From: Paracoccaceae bacterium
GTDB lineage: Bacteria; Pseudomonadota; Alphaproteobacteria; Rhodobacterales; Rhodobacteraceae
Assembly: GCA_022843025.1 (NCBI GenBank)
Contig: JALHOL010000001.1
Span: 372,001 to 436,000 of the forward strand
Reading direction: 5' to 3'
DNA length: 64,000 nt
Position numbers and translations under genes: made by a program. Within the stretch, counting starts at the first letter, position 1; each line of letters begins with the position of its first letter. Below, piece by piece: positions 7,794-16,366 of this stretch. The notes beneath the pieces were generated by a model. The model did not search any database, was not told where the DNA came from, and worked only from the letters and a program-made list of their open reading frames with translations.

Positions 7794-8561
7794 CTACCGG
7801 CCCTGTTCGTGTTCCAGCCTTTGGCGGGCAATGGATTCGTTGCGTTCGGCGCGGATCTGTTCGTTCAGCGCGGTTTCGACATAGGTGAGGTGGGCCTCTA
7901 TCGCGCTGCGGGCGGCGGCGGGATCGCGGGCTTGTAGGGCGGCGTTGATGGCGCGGTGCTGATCCAAGAGCGCCTCGCGCGTGGTGCGGGCCTTGAACAT
8001 CATCTGGCGATTGTAGAACACGCCCTGACGAAGCAGGTCGAACATCGACCGCATCATGTGCAGCATGACGACGTTATGGCTGGCCTCGATGATGGCCATG
8101 TGAAATTCGGCGTCCAACGCCGCCTCATCCGACGGATCGCGTTTGCCATGGGCGGCTTCCATCTTGGCGTAGATGGCGTTGATGACCATGAGATCGGTGT
8201 CTGAGGCGAGGCGGGCGGCGCGTTCGGCGGCCAGCCCCTCCATATCGCGGCGAAAGGCGATGTAGTCGAACACAGCCTCATCATGGCGGGAGAAGAGGTC
8301 CACCAGCGCGGGGGCAAAGGCGGAACCAAGCACGTCGGCCACGTAGATGCCCGCGTTGGGGCGGGCGACCAGAAGGCCGCGATCCTGAAGATCACCCACG
8401 GCTTCGCGCAGCGAAGGGCGCGAGACATCCATCCGTTCCGACAGTTCGCGTTCGGAAGGCAGGCGTTCGCCGGGGCGCAGGATGCCGCGCAGGATCAGAA
8501 GTTCGATCTGCCGGATCACGGTCTGCGACAGCTTTTCGGGGCGGACTTTGTGGAACGGCAT
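7794..8561 (-). CDS. GntR/FadR-family (FCD) transcriptional repressor, likely of glycolate genes
   Basis: DNA-binding regulator of 255 aa. The winged helix (residues 1-75) has the GntR signature LRPGERLPSERELSERM and RPSLREAVGDLQDRGLL. The C-terminal FCD ligand domain keeps its metal-binding set: Asp and His in LDAEFHMAI, His in LDQHRAINA and His in EAHLTYVE, which usually bind a metal and an organic acid. Start at 8561 (MPFHKVRPEKL) is preferred over an upstream ATG at 8612, because the longer frame would translate the operator. An operator-like site (8576-8596) with TTGGT-N11-ACCAA covers its promoter, and the same pattern lies at glcD (30574-30594), so a GlcC/LldR-like role as glycolate-responsive repressor is proposed. 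Confidence 0.9.
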   Translation of the reverse strand: MPFHKVRPEKLSQTVIRQIELLILRGILRPGERLPSERELSERMDVSRPSLREAVGDLQDRGLLVARPNAGIYVADVLGSAFAPALVDLFSRHDEAVFDYIAFRRDMEGLAAERAARLASDTDLMVINAIYAKMEAAHGKRDPSDEAALDAEFHMAIIEASHNVVMLHMMRSMFDLLRQGVFYNRQMMFKARTTREALLDQHRAINAALQARDPAAARSAIEAHLTYVETALNEQIRAERNESIARQRLEHEQGR

Positions 8562-8575
8562 GGCACCCCCAAGGA

Positions 8576-8596
8576 TTGGTCGGAATTTATGACCAA
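8576..8596 (-). promoter_or_regulatory. operator-like site upstream of the GntR gene
   Basis: Inverted repeat TTGGTC-N9-GACCAA, that is TTGGT-N11-ACCAA, 14 bases before the gntR start. On the minus strand an AT-rich CATAAATT stretch inside the site can act as -10 box with TTGTGG as -35, so binding would block transcription. The same half-sites with identical 11-base spacing lie upstream of glcD. Confidence 0.65.
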
Positions 8597-8612
8597 AGCC
8601 GGGGGTCCACAA

Positions 8613-8643
8613 TGAAAAAGGCCGGGCAGTTTGCCCGGCCTTT
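8613..8643 (-). terminator. intrinsic terminator after the OmpA lipoprotein gene
   Basis: Arms AAAGGCCGGGC (8617-8627) and GCCCGGCCTTT (8633-8643) with a 5-base loop. Read on the minus strand the hairpin is followed by TTTTTC, ending the transcript of the 8663-9322 gene before the gntR promoter. Confidence 0.85.
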
Positions 8644-8662
8644 GACGGTGAGGGATGCGCGA

Positions 8663-9322
8663 TCAGCGGGTCGGGCGGATGATGATTTCCACGCGACGGT
8701 TCTGCGCGCGCCCTTCGGGCGTGAGGTTCGAGGCGATGGGCTGATCCTCGCCCCGGCCAAAGGCCGTGACGCGGGCCGAGGGCACGCCGCTGTTGCGCAG
8801 CACGGACGCGACCGAAACGGCGCGGCGCTGCGAAAGATCCTGATTGTAGCTGGCCGAACCGGTGTTGTCGGTGTGGCCGATGATCTGGATCTGGCTGTTG
8901 GGATAGCGCAGCAGGTTCTGGGCGACAGACTGGATGTCGCTGGCGAGGTCGGGGCGCAGCGAGGCGCTGTCGACAGCGAAAAGAACGTCCTGCGGCATGT
9001 TCACGACAAGGTAGTCACCCATGTTGGTGACGTTGAACTGGCCGTTGATGCCGCGCAGTTCGGCGGCCTGCTGGTCCAGCGTGGTGCCGATGGCACCGCC
9101 GACGATGGCACCAATGCCTGCGCCAACGGCGGTTTTCAGCACGCGGTCATCGCTGCTTTGCGAGCCGAGAAGGCCGCCAGCCATGGCACCGATCAGCGCA
9201 CCCGACTGGGCGCGGGGGCCCATCTGCGGGGTGGTCTGGGTGGCATAGGGATCAGCCGGGACGCAGGCGGTGAGCGCCAGAACGGCGAATGCGGAAAGGA
9301 TGAGGGGGGTCTTGAAGGTCAT
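8663..9322 (-). CDS. OmpA-family outer-membrane lipoprotein
   Basis: Likely anchors the outer membrane to peptidoglycan. The 219-aa precursor has a lipoprotein signal with lipobox LTAC (Cys20), a glycine-zipper stretch at about residues 40-80 (ALIGAMAGGLLG and VGAGIGAIVGGAIG), and a C-terminal OmpA/MotB domain from about residue 105 with the peptidoglycan-binding pattern IIGHTDNTGSASYN, LSQRRAVSVASVL and AQNRRVEI. The order lipobox, glycine zipper, OmpA domain is the YiaD/Pal-like family. It has its own terminator. Confidence 0.92.
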   Translation of the reverse strand: MTFKTPLILSAFAVLALTACVPADPYATQTTPQMGPRAQSGALIGAMAGGLLGSQSSDDRVLKTAVGAGIGAIVGGAIGTTLDQQAAELRGINGQFNVTNMGDYLVVNMPQDVLFAVDSASLRPDLASDIQSVAQNLLRYPNSQIQIIGHTDNTGSASYNQDLSQRRAVSVASVLRNSGVPSARVTAFGRGEDQPIASNLTPEGRAQNRRVEIIIRPTR

Positions 9323-9430
9323 TTTGTCGCCTTGATCTATATCGCCCGCAGGTGCGGGTGCCGGGTGTTCTTATACCAGTCTGTACACGCGCAGGATAGC
9401 ACAGCCCCCGCTGCGGCGACATTCCGCGCA

Positions 9431-10282
9431 TCACATTCCGGTGCGGGCAGATTCCCAGGCGAGGATCGCGCGCTTGACGGGCAGGCCCCAGTGATAGCCG
9501 CCAAGTTCGCCTGATTTGCGCAGGGCGCGGTGGCAGGGGATGAGGAAACTGATCGGGTTGCGCCCCACGGCGGTGCCCACGGCGCGCACGGCCTTTGGGT
9601 GGCCCACAGCGCCTGCCAGTTGCGAATAGGTGGTGACATGGCCTGTGGGGACGGACAGCAACGCCTCCCATACCTTGATCTGGAACGGCGCGCCGATGAG
9701 GTGGATGGGAATTTGAGTCTGGTCGGCTATGCCGAAGGCGGAGTGGACCCAAGGGGACAGCGTTTCACGGTCAGTGATGTAGGTGGCCTTGGGCCAGCGG
9801 CGACGCAGGTCTTCGACGGCGGCCTCGGCCCCCATGTCGGTGGCGAAGCCCATGCCGCAGATCCCCTTGTCGGTGCCCATGACGATGGCAGGGCCGAAGG
9901 GGGTGTCGAACCAGCCTTCGCGGATTGTCAGCCCCTCACCTCCCCGCGCAAATTCGCCGGGGCTCATCGCCTCCCAGCGCAGGAACAGGTCATGCAGGCG
10001 GCCTGTGCCGGACAGGCCGGTGGACAGCGCCGTATCCAGCACGGTGAAGCGTTCAGCCAGCATCTGCCGGGCCTGGCCGAGCGCCAGATACTGCTGATAC
10101 CGCTTGGGCGAGATGCCGACCCATTGGGAAAAGACGCGTTGGAAATGGGCGGGCGACATGTCCATCTGCGCGGCGAGATCGTCGAGCGTCAGGGATGGAC
10201 CGGCCGCGTCGATCACCTGCAGCGCGCGGGCGATGACGGCGTAATGATAGCTGGGGGATTGATGGTCGGTAAGATCGGGCAT
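9431..10282 (-). CDS. Ada-like fusion: AraC HTH plus O6-methylguanine-DNA methyltransferase
   Basis: Repairs O6-methylguanine by transferring the methyl group to its own cysteine; the N-terminal domain probably gives regulation. In the 283-aa protein residues 1-110 form an AraC-type helix-turn-helix (LDDLAAQMDMSPAHFQRVFS, ISPKRYQQYLALGQARQML). Residues 120-283 are the methyltransferase with the active site IPCHR (Cys250). It lacks the N-terminal zinc/methylphosphotriester domain of E. coli Ada, so it cannot sense backbone methylation in the Ada way. Start 10282 is preceded by AGGAGA; a much longer upstream frame is an artefact of G+C-rich sequence antisense to nth. Confidence 0.92.
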   Translation of the reverse strand: MPDLTDHQSPSYHYAVIARALQVIDAAGPSLTLDDLAAQMDMSPAHFQRVFSQWVGISPKRYQQYLALGQARQMLAERFTVLDTALSTGLSGTGRLHDLFLRWEAMSPGEFARGGEGLTIREGWFDTPFGPAIVMGTDKGICGMGFATDMGAEAAVEDLRRRWPKATYITDRETLSPWVHSAFGIADQTQIPIHLIGAPFQIKVWEALLSVPTGHVTTYSQLAGAVGHPKAVRAVGTAVGRNPISFLIPCHRALRKSGELGGYHWGLPVKRAILAWESARTGM

Positions 10283-10387
10283 CGCTGTCTCCTGTAAGGG
10301 CAATCTAGGCGCGCGGGCGGCGACAGGCGACCCGGAATCTGCGCATCCTGACTTGCCCGCTGCGGCGCGGTCGCTTATGGCGGGGCG

Positions 10388-11032
10388 ATGGCCAAGCAGC
10401 TTCCCTATGCCGCGATGAAGGAAATCTTCACCCGCTTTCACGCGCTGGATGCAGCGCCGGAAGGCGAGTTGGAGCATGTGAATGCCTTTACCCTGCTGGT
10501 GGCGGTGGCGCTGTCGGCGCAGGCCACCGATGTGGGCGTGAACAAGGCGACGCGCGGGCTGTTTGCCGTGGCCGACAGTCCGGAAAAGATGCTGGCTTTG
10601 GGCGAAGACGGGCTGATCGGTTACATCAAGACCATCGGCCTGTTCCGCAACAAGGCGAAGAACGTCATCAAGCTGAGCCGTATCCTGATCGAGGAATATG
10701 GCGGCGAGGTGCCATCCTCGCGCGCGGCGCTGCAATCGCTGCCGGGTGTGGGGCGCAAGACGGCGAATGTGGTGCTGAACATGTGGTTCAAGCAACCGGC
10801 GCAGGCGGTGGACACGCATATCTTTCGCCTTGGCAACCGCAGCGGCATTGCGCCCGGCAAGGATGAAACCGCGGTCGAGCGGGCCATCGAGGACCATGTC
10901 CCGGCCGAGTTTCAGCTGCACGCCCATCACTGGATGATCCTGCATGGCCGCTATATCTGCGTGGCGCGCAAACCCAAATGCGGCATCTGCCCGATCCGCG
11001 ATCTTTGTATGTATGAGGAAAAGACCGAATGA
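10388..11032 (+). CDS. nth: endonuclease III
   Basis: Base-excision-repair glycosylase/AP lyase acting on oxidised pyrimidines. The 214-aa protein shows the helix-hairpin-helix LPGVGRKTANVVL with catalytic Lys124, the catalytic Asp142 in VDTHI, and the four cysteines of the [4Fe-4S] loop at 191, 198, 201 and 207 (spacing C-x6-C-x2-C-x5-C). Length and motifs are normal. Its stop overlaps the start of the PfkB kinase gene (ATGA), so the two are translated together although they have no obvious shared role. Confidence 0.97.
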   Translation: MAKQLPYAAMKEIFTRFHALDAAPEGELEHVNAFTLLVAVALSAQATDVGVNKATRGLFAVADSPEKMLALGEDGLIGYIKTIGLFRNKAKNVIKLSRILIEEYGGEVPSSRAALQSLPGVGRKTANVVLNMWFKQPAQAVDTHIFRLGNRSGIAPGKDETAVERAIEDHVPAEFQLHAHHWMILHGRYICVARKPKCGICPIRDLCMYEEKTE

Positions 11033-12012
11033 AGACCTATGATGTCGTGGGCATCGGCAATGCCATCGTCGATGTGTTCAACCAGGCGGATGACAGCTTC
11101 ATCGAGATGATGGGCATCGAAAAGGGCATCATGCAGCTGGTGGAACGTGAGCGGGGCGAGCTGCTCTATGCCGCGATGAAAGAGCGGGTGCAGGCACCCG
11201 GCGGGTCGGTTGCCAATACCATTGCCGGGCTGGGCAATCTGGGCCTGCGGACGGCCTTTATCGGGCGTGTGCATGATGATGCACTGGGGCAGTTCTATGC
11301 GCAGAGCATGACCGATGGCGGGACGGCCTTTCCCAACCCGCCGGTCGCGGGGGGTGAATTGCCGACCTCGCGGTCGATGATCTTTGTCTCGCCCGATGGG
11401 GAGCGGTCGATGAACACCTATCTGGGGATTTCGTCCGAGCTTGGGCCGGAGGACGTGTCGGATGATGTGGCGGGGGCGGCGACGCTGCTTTTCCTTGAGG
11501 GCTATCTGTACGACAAGCCCAAGGGGAAGCAGGCCTTTGAACGTGCGGCGAAGCTGTGCCAGAACGCGGGCGGGTTGGCCGGGATCGCCTTGTCGGACCC
11601 GTTCTGCGTGGACCGCCACCGCGACGATTTCCGGCGTCTGGTGAAGGAACTGGACTACGTCATCGGCAACGAACATGAGTGGGCGTCGCTTTATCAGACC
11701 GACCTGTCGGCGGCGCTGGAACAGGCGGCGGCGGATGCGGGGGTGGTGGTCTGCACCCGGTCTGGGGATGAGGTCATTCTGGTGCGCGGGGATGAGACCG
11801 TGACAGTGCCCGTCCGCCGCGTGGTGCCGGTGGATGCGACGGGTGCCGGCGACCAATTCGCGGCGGGGTTCCTTTTCGGTCTGGCGACGGATCAACCGCT
11901 TGCGGTGAGCGGGCGGATGGGCTGCGTGGCGGCGGCAGAGGTCATCAGCCATTTCGGCGCGCGGCCCGAGACGGACCTGAAGGCGTTGTTCCGCGCGGAA
12001 GGCCTGATCTAG
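11029..12012 (+). CDS. PfkB-family carbohydrate/nucleoside kinase (adenosine kinase-like)
   Basis: Ribokinase-superfamily kinase of 327 aa. It has the N-terminal GIGNAIVDV strand, the substrate motif PGGSVANTIAGLGNLG and the C-terminal signature DATGAGDQFAAGF (residues 269-281) with catalytic Asp275. The motif QAPGGSVANT and overall length resemble the adenosine-kinase branch annotated in Rhodobacterales, but sugar specificity cannot be read from sequence. Coupled to nth by a 4-base overlap. The 365-base region that follows (12013-12377) has no gene and holds two facing copies of a dispersed repeat. Confidence 0.85.
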   Translation: MKTYDVVGIGNAIVDVFNQADDSFIEMMGIEKGIMQLVERERGELLYAAMKERVQAPGGSVANTIAGLGNLGLRTAFIGRVHDDALGQFYAQSMTDGGTAFPNPPVAGGELPTSRSMIFVSPDGERSMNTYLGISSELGPEDVSDDVAGAATLLFLEGYLYDKPKGKQAFERAAKLCQNAGGLAGIALSDPFCVDRHRDDFRRLVKELDYVIGNEHEWASLYQTDLSAALEQAAADAGVVVCTRSGDEVILVRGDETVTVPVRRVVPVDATGAGDQFAAGFLFGLATDQPLAVSGRMGCVAAAEVISHFGARPETDLKALFRAEGLI

Positions 12013-12099
12013 GCCGGGGTGGCGGCTTGCTCGGGCCTGGCCCAAGGGGGCCAAGCCTTCGCGCGCCGCCGCTGCCGCGGAAGAGGGTCCGGACGCCGT

Positions 12100-12146
12100 G
12101 CCTGCGGCGGCGTTGGATTTGGATATTTGGGCAGAGAAGAAATCAG
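12100..12146 (+). repeat. dispersed TATTTG element, copy 1
   Basis: Contains CCTGCGGCGGCGTTGGATTT followed by GGATATTTGGGCAGAGAAGA. It lies about 90 bases downstream of the PfkB kinase gene, in its orientation. See the matching copies at 12305, 16505, 32071, 35004 and 49495. Confidence 0.75.
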
Positions 12147-12304
12147 CTTCGGTTCCGCAAAGCGGGCTAAGGATTTCGTAATCTTTGCCTGAGAAAATCT
12201 GCCTTGCGGTACAGGCTGGGAAGCCGATGACCGCCAGAGGAGAGATGGCACCCCGTGGCTGGCGCGATCCCCCGTCGGGGTGCCGGACATTCCTTGCTGA
12301 AATG

Positions 12305-12359
12305 CCCTATCTTCTCTGGAAAAGTATCCTCCGGGGGTCCGGGGGTGGAAAACCCCCGG
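12305..12359 (-). repeat. dispersed TATTTG element with hairpin, copy 2
   Basis: Read on the minus strand: a hairpin with arms CCGGGGGT and ACCCCCGG (12339-12359), then ACCCCCGGAGGATAC and CCAGAGAAGA. It aligns nearly base for base with the copy at 32071-32124. It lies 19 bases after the sulfotransferase stop, in that gene's orientation, so the hairpin may act as its terminator. Confidence 0.75.
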
Positions 12360-12377
12360 GGGTTGGGTCTTGGCGGA

Positions 12378-13196
12378 TCAGTCGCCCAGCTTGGCGTGAA
12401 CCTCGTCCAGATCGACCTGTCCCTTGGGCATCTTGTTCGACGGATCGTCGAAATCGTATTTGAACAGCTGGAAATCGCGCTTGTAGATTTCCCACATCAG
12501 GTGATGCGACAGGTCGTCGAAATAGGCCTCGACCGGGTGAAGGCGTTTGGGGCCGTGGCCTTCGCTTTCGTTGAACCGGGGGATCTTCTTGAGGTTGATC
12601 TTGTGCTTGGTCTTGATGTTGTCGAGCACGACCTGCATGCCTTCATCGAATTTCTCGGTGAAGAAGATGTGGTCATAGCGCCCGCCATTCACGATGAAGG
12701 TCGAGATATGGCCTGACATGGCAGACCAGTGGATGTCCGGCTCCATCGGTTTCTTGAAGCGGATGGTGTCGCGGGCGAAGAGCAGAAAGCGGCGGAAGCT
12801 GGCGATCTGGTCGAATTCCTGCTTGCCGTCATCCCCGCCGACCTCGACCCCGTATTTCTGCACAAGCAAAGGCACGAGGTTGCCGCGATAGCGTTTTCCG
12901 TTGCGCTGGATGCCGCAGATCTTGTCGAAGAACGACGACAGGATGCGGGTATAGGGGTTGCGCACGCAGGTGAAGGCAAAGGATTTGTGGCCCTTTACAT
13001 TGGCCTCGATCAGGCGCTGGCTGTCTTCTTGCGCCCATTTGTGCAGGCCTGTGGTGCTGTCATGGATGTCGCCATCGAAAAAGCGGCCGTGATCGGAATA
13101 GAACATGATCTGACCGATGGACGAACAGGCGCATTTCGGCACCACGCGGTACACGACGCTTTCGCTTTCGGTCATCCAGGTGCCGGGAAAACCCAT
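12378..13196 (-). CDS. sulfotransferase family 2 protein
   Basis: Probably transfers sulfate from PAPS to a glycan. The 272-aa product has the 5'-phosphosulfate-binding signature in VVPKCACSSIGQI and the 3'-phosphate-binding signature CVRNPYTRILSSFFDK, in the order and spacing of carbohydrate sulfotransferases (CHST-like). The start at 13196 (MGFPGTWMTESES) is preferred; a longer frame to 13280 adds a poorly typical stretch. It diverges from a GT14-like glycosyltransferase gene with about 145 bases between the starts. I recall this pairing from other Rhodobacterales, which suggests one surface-glycan pathway; the acceptor is unknown. Confidence 0.82.
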   Translation of the reverse strand: MGFPGTWMTESESVVYRVVPKCACSSIGQIMFYSDHGRFFDGDIHDSTTGLHKWAQEDSQRLIEANVKGHKSFAFTCVRNPYTRILSSFFDKICGIQRNGKRYRGNLVPLLVQKYGVEVGGDDGKQEFDQIASFRRFLLFARDTIRFKKPMEPDIHWSAMSGHISTFIVNGGRYDHIFFTEKFDEGMQVVLDNIKTKHKINLKKIPRFNESEGHGPKRLHPVEAYFDDLSHHLMWEIYKRDFQLFKYDFDDPSNKMPKGQVDLDEVHAKLGD

Positions 13197-13341
13197 GTAG
13201 AAACTGCCTCCAACGCCGGGCGATCTGACGTGCCCTTGACCCAATGGCCACAAAAAAGCAAAGAAAAGCTGTTTATTCAATGACCGTTGACGTTATTTGT
13301 GCACTCAGTGACACTTAGCGCACCGTATCAGTCCGGATCCC

Positions 13342-14919
13342 ATGGCCAAAATCGCCTACATTCTTTTGTGCCACAAGGATCCCGATGGCATCATCGCGCA
13401 GGCGCAGCGTCTGACGGCGGCGGGGGATTTCGTCGCCATCCATTTCGACGCGCGCGCGCCGCGCGAGGCGTTCGACAAGATCCGCGCGGCGCTGGCGGCC
13501 AATGACGCGGTGACCTTTGCCCGCAAGCGCATCAAATGCGGCTGGGGCGCGTGGAGCCTGGTGGAGGCGACGCTGCTGGCGGTGCGGGCGGCGGTGGATG
13601 CCTTTCCGCGGGCCACGCATTTCTACATGCTGTCGGGGGATTGCATGCCGATCAAATCGGCAGAATTCGCCCATGCTTTCCTTGACCGGGACGAGGTCGA
13701 TTACATCGAAAGCTTTGATTTCTTCACCTCGGACTGGATCAAGACCGGGATCAAGGAAGAGCGGCTGATCTATCGGCACTGGTTCAACGAACGCACGCAT
13801 AAGAAGCTGTTCTACGGGTCGATGCAGGTGCAGCAGAAGCTGGGTCTGGCGCGGCAGGTGCCCGCAGATATCCAGATGCAGATTGGCAGCCAGTGGTGGT
13901 GTCTGCGGCGGCGCACCGTGGAGTGGGTGCTGGATTTCTGCGATCAGCGGCGCGATGTGATGCGGTTCTTCCGCACGACGTGGATTCCGGATGAGACGTT
14001 CTTCCAGACGCTGGTGCGCCATCTGGTGCCCGAGGCCGAAATCCGCACGCGGACGCTGACCTTTCTGATGTTCACCGATTACGGGATGCCGCTGACATTC
14101 TACAACGACCATTATGATTTGCTGGTCAGTCAGGATTATCTGTTCGCGCGCAAGATTTCGCCCGATGCCGATGATCTGAAGGAGCGGTTGGGCAAGCTCT
14201 ATGCCGCCAAGGGCGTGCAGTTTACCATATCGAACGAAGGGCGCAGCCTGTTCCGGTTTCTGACCGGGCGGGGGCGGGTGGGCCGCCGCTTTGCGCCGCG
14301 CTTCTGGGAGCGGGAATCGTCGCTGGGGCGGGAACGCACGCTGATGATGGTGACCTGCAAGAAATGGCACGTCGCCAAGCGGTTGGTAGAGCGGGTGCGC
14401 GATGTGACCAACCTGCCCGCGATGGATTACCTGTTCAATGAAGGATCCACCCCGCTGCCCGATCTGGGCGGCATCCAGACGACGCTGGAAAAGCGGACGC
14501 GGCATCGGCGCGCGCTGGTCAGGATGCTGTTTGATTACTGGCAATCGGACCGGCTTTTGTTCTGCATCGATCCGGCCAATGTGGACCTGATGCAGGATTT
14601 CTATAACGACAAGGCGCAGGTGCGGCTGTTGGAAATCGAATGCGATTTCACGGATGATTATCTGGTGGGCCATGCGCGGCGGGTGGGTCTGGCGGGGGAC
14701 AAGACGCCCAAGGAAACCATTGACCGGCTGCTGCCCACGATCCGCTATGACGTGAAGTTTGAAAGCGACCGGCTGCGGGACGCCAACTTTGCCGGGTTCC
14801 ATCGCATCCGGCAAAGCGCGAGCGTGGATGAAAACACCCTGCCCTTGGCAGAGTTCCTTGATATTCCTGTCGATAAGGCGCGTGAGATCGCGGCGACAGG
14901 GCATCTTTTCGTGGATTGA
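13342..14919 (+). CDS. GT14 (Core-2/I-branching type) glycosyltransferase with C-terminal DUF5928-like domain
   Basis: Likely adds GlcNAc or a related sugar to a cell-surface glycan. The 525-aa protein opens MAKIAYILLCHKDPDGI, and its N-terminal 270 residues resemble the beta-1,6-N-acetylglucosaminyltransferase (Branch) family: VAIHFDARAP, FYMLSGDCMPIKS and GSQWWCLRR. The C-terminal half (about residues 290-525) is a separate domain that I associate with DUF5928, found attached to this enzyme in Rhodobacterales. No signal peptide or membrane helix is visible, so it acts on the cytoplasmic side. Divergent from the sulfotransferase gene; the HIT gene follows 5 bases after its stop. Confidence 0.8.
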   Translation: MAKIAYILLCHKDPDGIIAQAQRLTAAGDFVAIHFDARAPREAFDKIRAALAANDAVTFARKRIKCGWGAWSLVEATLLAVRAAVDAFPRATHFYMLSGDCMPIKSAEFAHAFLDRDEVDYIESFDFFTSDWIKTGIKEERLIYRHWFNERTHKKLFYGSMQVQQKLGLARQVPADIQMQIGSQWWCLRRRTVEWVLDFCDQRRDVMRFFRTTWIPDETFFQTLVRHLVPEAEIRTRTLTFLMFTDYGMPLTFYNDHYDLLVSQDYLFARKISPDADDLKERLGKLYAAKGVQFTISNEGRSLFRFLTGRGRVGRRFAPRFWERESSLGRERTLMMVTCKKWHVAKRLVERVRDVTNLPAMDYLFNEGSTPLPDLGGIQTTLEKRTRHRRALVRMLFDYWQSDRLLFCIDPANVDLMQDFYNDKAQVRLLEIECDFTDDYLVGHARRVGLAGDKTPKETIDRLLPTIRYDVKFESDRLRDANFAGFHRIRQSASVDENTLPLAEFLDIPVDKAREIAATGHLFVD

Positions 14920-14924
14920 GAGCT

Positions 14925-15305
14925 ATGGCCCATACCTATGACGCGACCAATATCTTTGCCCGGATCCTGCGCGGCGAGATTCCGAACAAGACGCTTATTG
15001 AGACTGAGCACACGCTGGCCTTTCACGACATCAACCCGCAGGCGCCGCATCATGTGCTGGTGATCCCGAAGGGGCCCTATGTGACCTTTGATCATTTCTG
15101 TGCGGATGCCAGCGATGCCGAGATCGTGGATTTTCACCGCACGGCGGGCAGTGTCTGCGCCATGCTGGGGGTAAGCCTTGGCGATGGCGGTGCGGGGTAT
15201 CGCGGAATCACCAATGCGGGCGGGGATGGCGGGCAGGAAGTGCCGCATTACCACCTGCATATCGTGGGCGGCGCGCCGCTGGGGCGGATGCTGACGCGCC
15301 CCTGA
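14925..15305 (+). CDS. HIT-family nucleotide hydrolase (Hint-like)
   Basis: Purine-nucleotide phosphoramidase-type protein of 126 aa. The histidine triad is present as HYHLHIVGG near the C-terminus; FARILRGEIPNKTL and DINPQAPHHVLVIPK are typical Hint segments. ATG 14925 is used; an in-frame ATG at 14916 overlaps the preceding gene and adds three atypical residues. It follows the glycosyltransferase gene by 5 bases, so it is probably on the same transcript, without a clear functional link. Confidence 0.93.
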   Translation: MAHTYDATNIFARILRGEIPNKTLIETEHTLAFHDINPQAPHHVLVIPKGPYVTFDHFCADASDAEIVDFHRTAGSVCAMLGVSLGDGGAGYRGITNAGGDGGQEVPHYHLHIVGGAPLGRMLTRP

Positions 15306-15374
15306 AAGCGCAAGGATCGGGTCGATTGATGGCGGCCTGACGGGCAGGGTGGGTGGACCAAGGAGGGTTCACCG

Positions 15375-15839
15375 ATGCTGCGATTTGTTCCGATACCGAC
15401 CGAGATTGCCCGCGCCTATCAGGCGGGGGGTGCAGATTCCTATGGGCTTTTGCCGGAGCGGCAAGTGTCTGATGGGGGTGGGAACCCGTGCCGGCATTGC
15501 CTGCGGATGATCCCGGAAGGGGCGGGGATGCTGGTGCTGGCGCATCGGCCCTTTGGCGCGCTGCAGCCCTATGCCGAGACGGGGCCGATCTTTCTGTGTG
15601 CGGATGCCTGTGCGGCGGGGAATGGGGTGGAGGTGCCGGAGATACTGGCGTCGCCGGATTACATCCTTCGCGGTTATGGGGCGGACGAGAGGATCGTCTA
15701 TGGTACGGGCGGTGTTGTTCCGACCGGGCGGATTGCGGAACGGGCTGCGGAGCTGCTGGCGGATCCGCGGGTGGAATTCGTGCATGTCCGATCGGCGCGG
15801 AACAATTGCTTTCAGCTGCGGGTGGAGCGCGTGGATTAG
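15375..15839 (+). CDS. DUF1203 family protein
   Basis: Protein of unknown function, 154 aa. It begins MLRFVPIPTEIARAYQAGG and carries the conserved GNPCRHCLRMIPEG block, whose two cysteines (C-x2-C) plus a later FLCADAC hint at metal binding, and the RNNCFQLRVER end. These match what I know of DUF1203. No signal peptide. AAGGAGG lies upstream of the ATG. The end overlaps the convergent YdeI-like gene by 4 bases. Confidence 0.8.
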   Translation: MLRFVPIPTEIARAYQAGGADSYGLLPERQVSDGGGNPCRHCLRMIPEGAGMLVLAHRPFGALQPYAETGPIFLCADACAAGNGVEVPEILASPDYILRGYGADERIVYGTGGVVPTGRIAERAAELLADPRVEFVHVRSARNNCFQLRVERVD

Positions 15840-16366
15840 CGGCGGAAGGGGCTGGGCCTGAGATTCTGCGCGGCCGATCCGGCGATGTCTGCGATCCGTT
15901 TTTCGCGCGTTTCCAATGTTTTGGCGGTTTTCAGCCATTCCAGCGTGCCACGCTTTATGCTGCGGGGAAGGGCGGTCCAGAAGACTGTGGTGCCGGACAG
16001 CTCAAGCGCAGCGGCGAGGTCGGGCGGCACCTCCAGCCGTTCGACATCGTCAAGAAAGGCCCACATGCCGTTTGCTTGTGCTGAGGCGATGAGGGCTTCG
16101 CCCGCCGCCGTCATGGCGCCCGAGGCGCGGGCGCGGAGGACATGAGCCTTGTTGATGGCGGACCAAGCGGATTTCGGATTTCGTCGTGAAATCAGGATCA
16201 TGGAGAGGTCGGCGTCAAGCGTGCGGGTGACTGAATCGATCCAGCCCCAACACAGGAGTTCTTCCACCACCGGTTCATAGGCGAGGTAGTCGGGGTGGTG
16301 TTTCTTGTATGTTGCAAGCCAGACCGAGCCGTGGGTGGCGTGATTTGCGGCCAGCCATGTTCGCAT
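15836..16366 (-). CDS. YdeI/OmdA-like protein (first copy)
   Basis: Member of the YdeI family (YdhG/YjbR-like fold), function uncertain. The product (176 aa from the first ATG) has WLAANHATHGSVWLATYKKH, the conserved EELLCWGWIDS segment and a C-terminal LPRSIKRGTLEWLKTAKTLE region. Coding similarity appears to continue upstream of this ATG (in-frame residues read APILTIPTRAD), as expected for the family N-terminus, but no ATG, GTG or TTG is in frame there; the true start may be a rare codon or may have been lost. A paralogue lies at 16913-17503. Confidence 0.75.
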   Translation of the reverse strand: MRTWLAANHATHGSVWLATYKKHHPDYLAYEPVVEELLCWGWIDSVTRTLDADLSMILISRRNPKSAWSAINKAHVLRARASGAMTAAGEALIASAQANGMWAFLDDVERLEVPPDLAAALELSGTTVFWTALPRSIKRGTLEWLKTAKTLETREKRIADIAGSAAQNLRPSPFRR

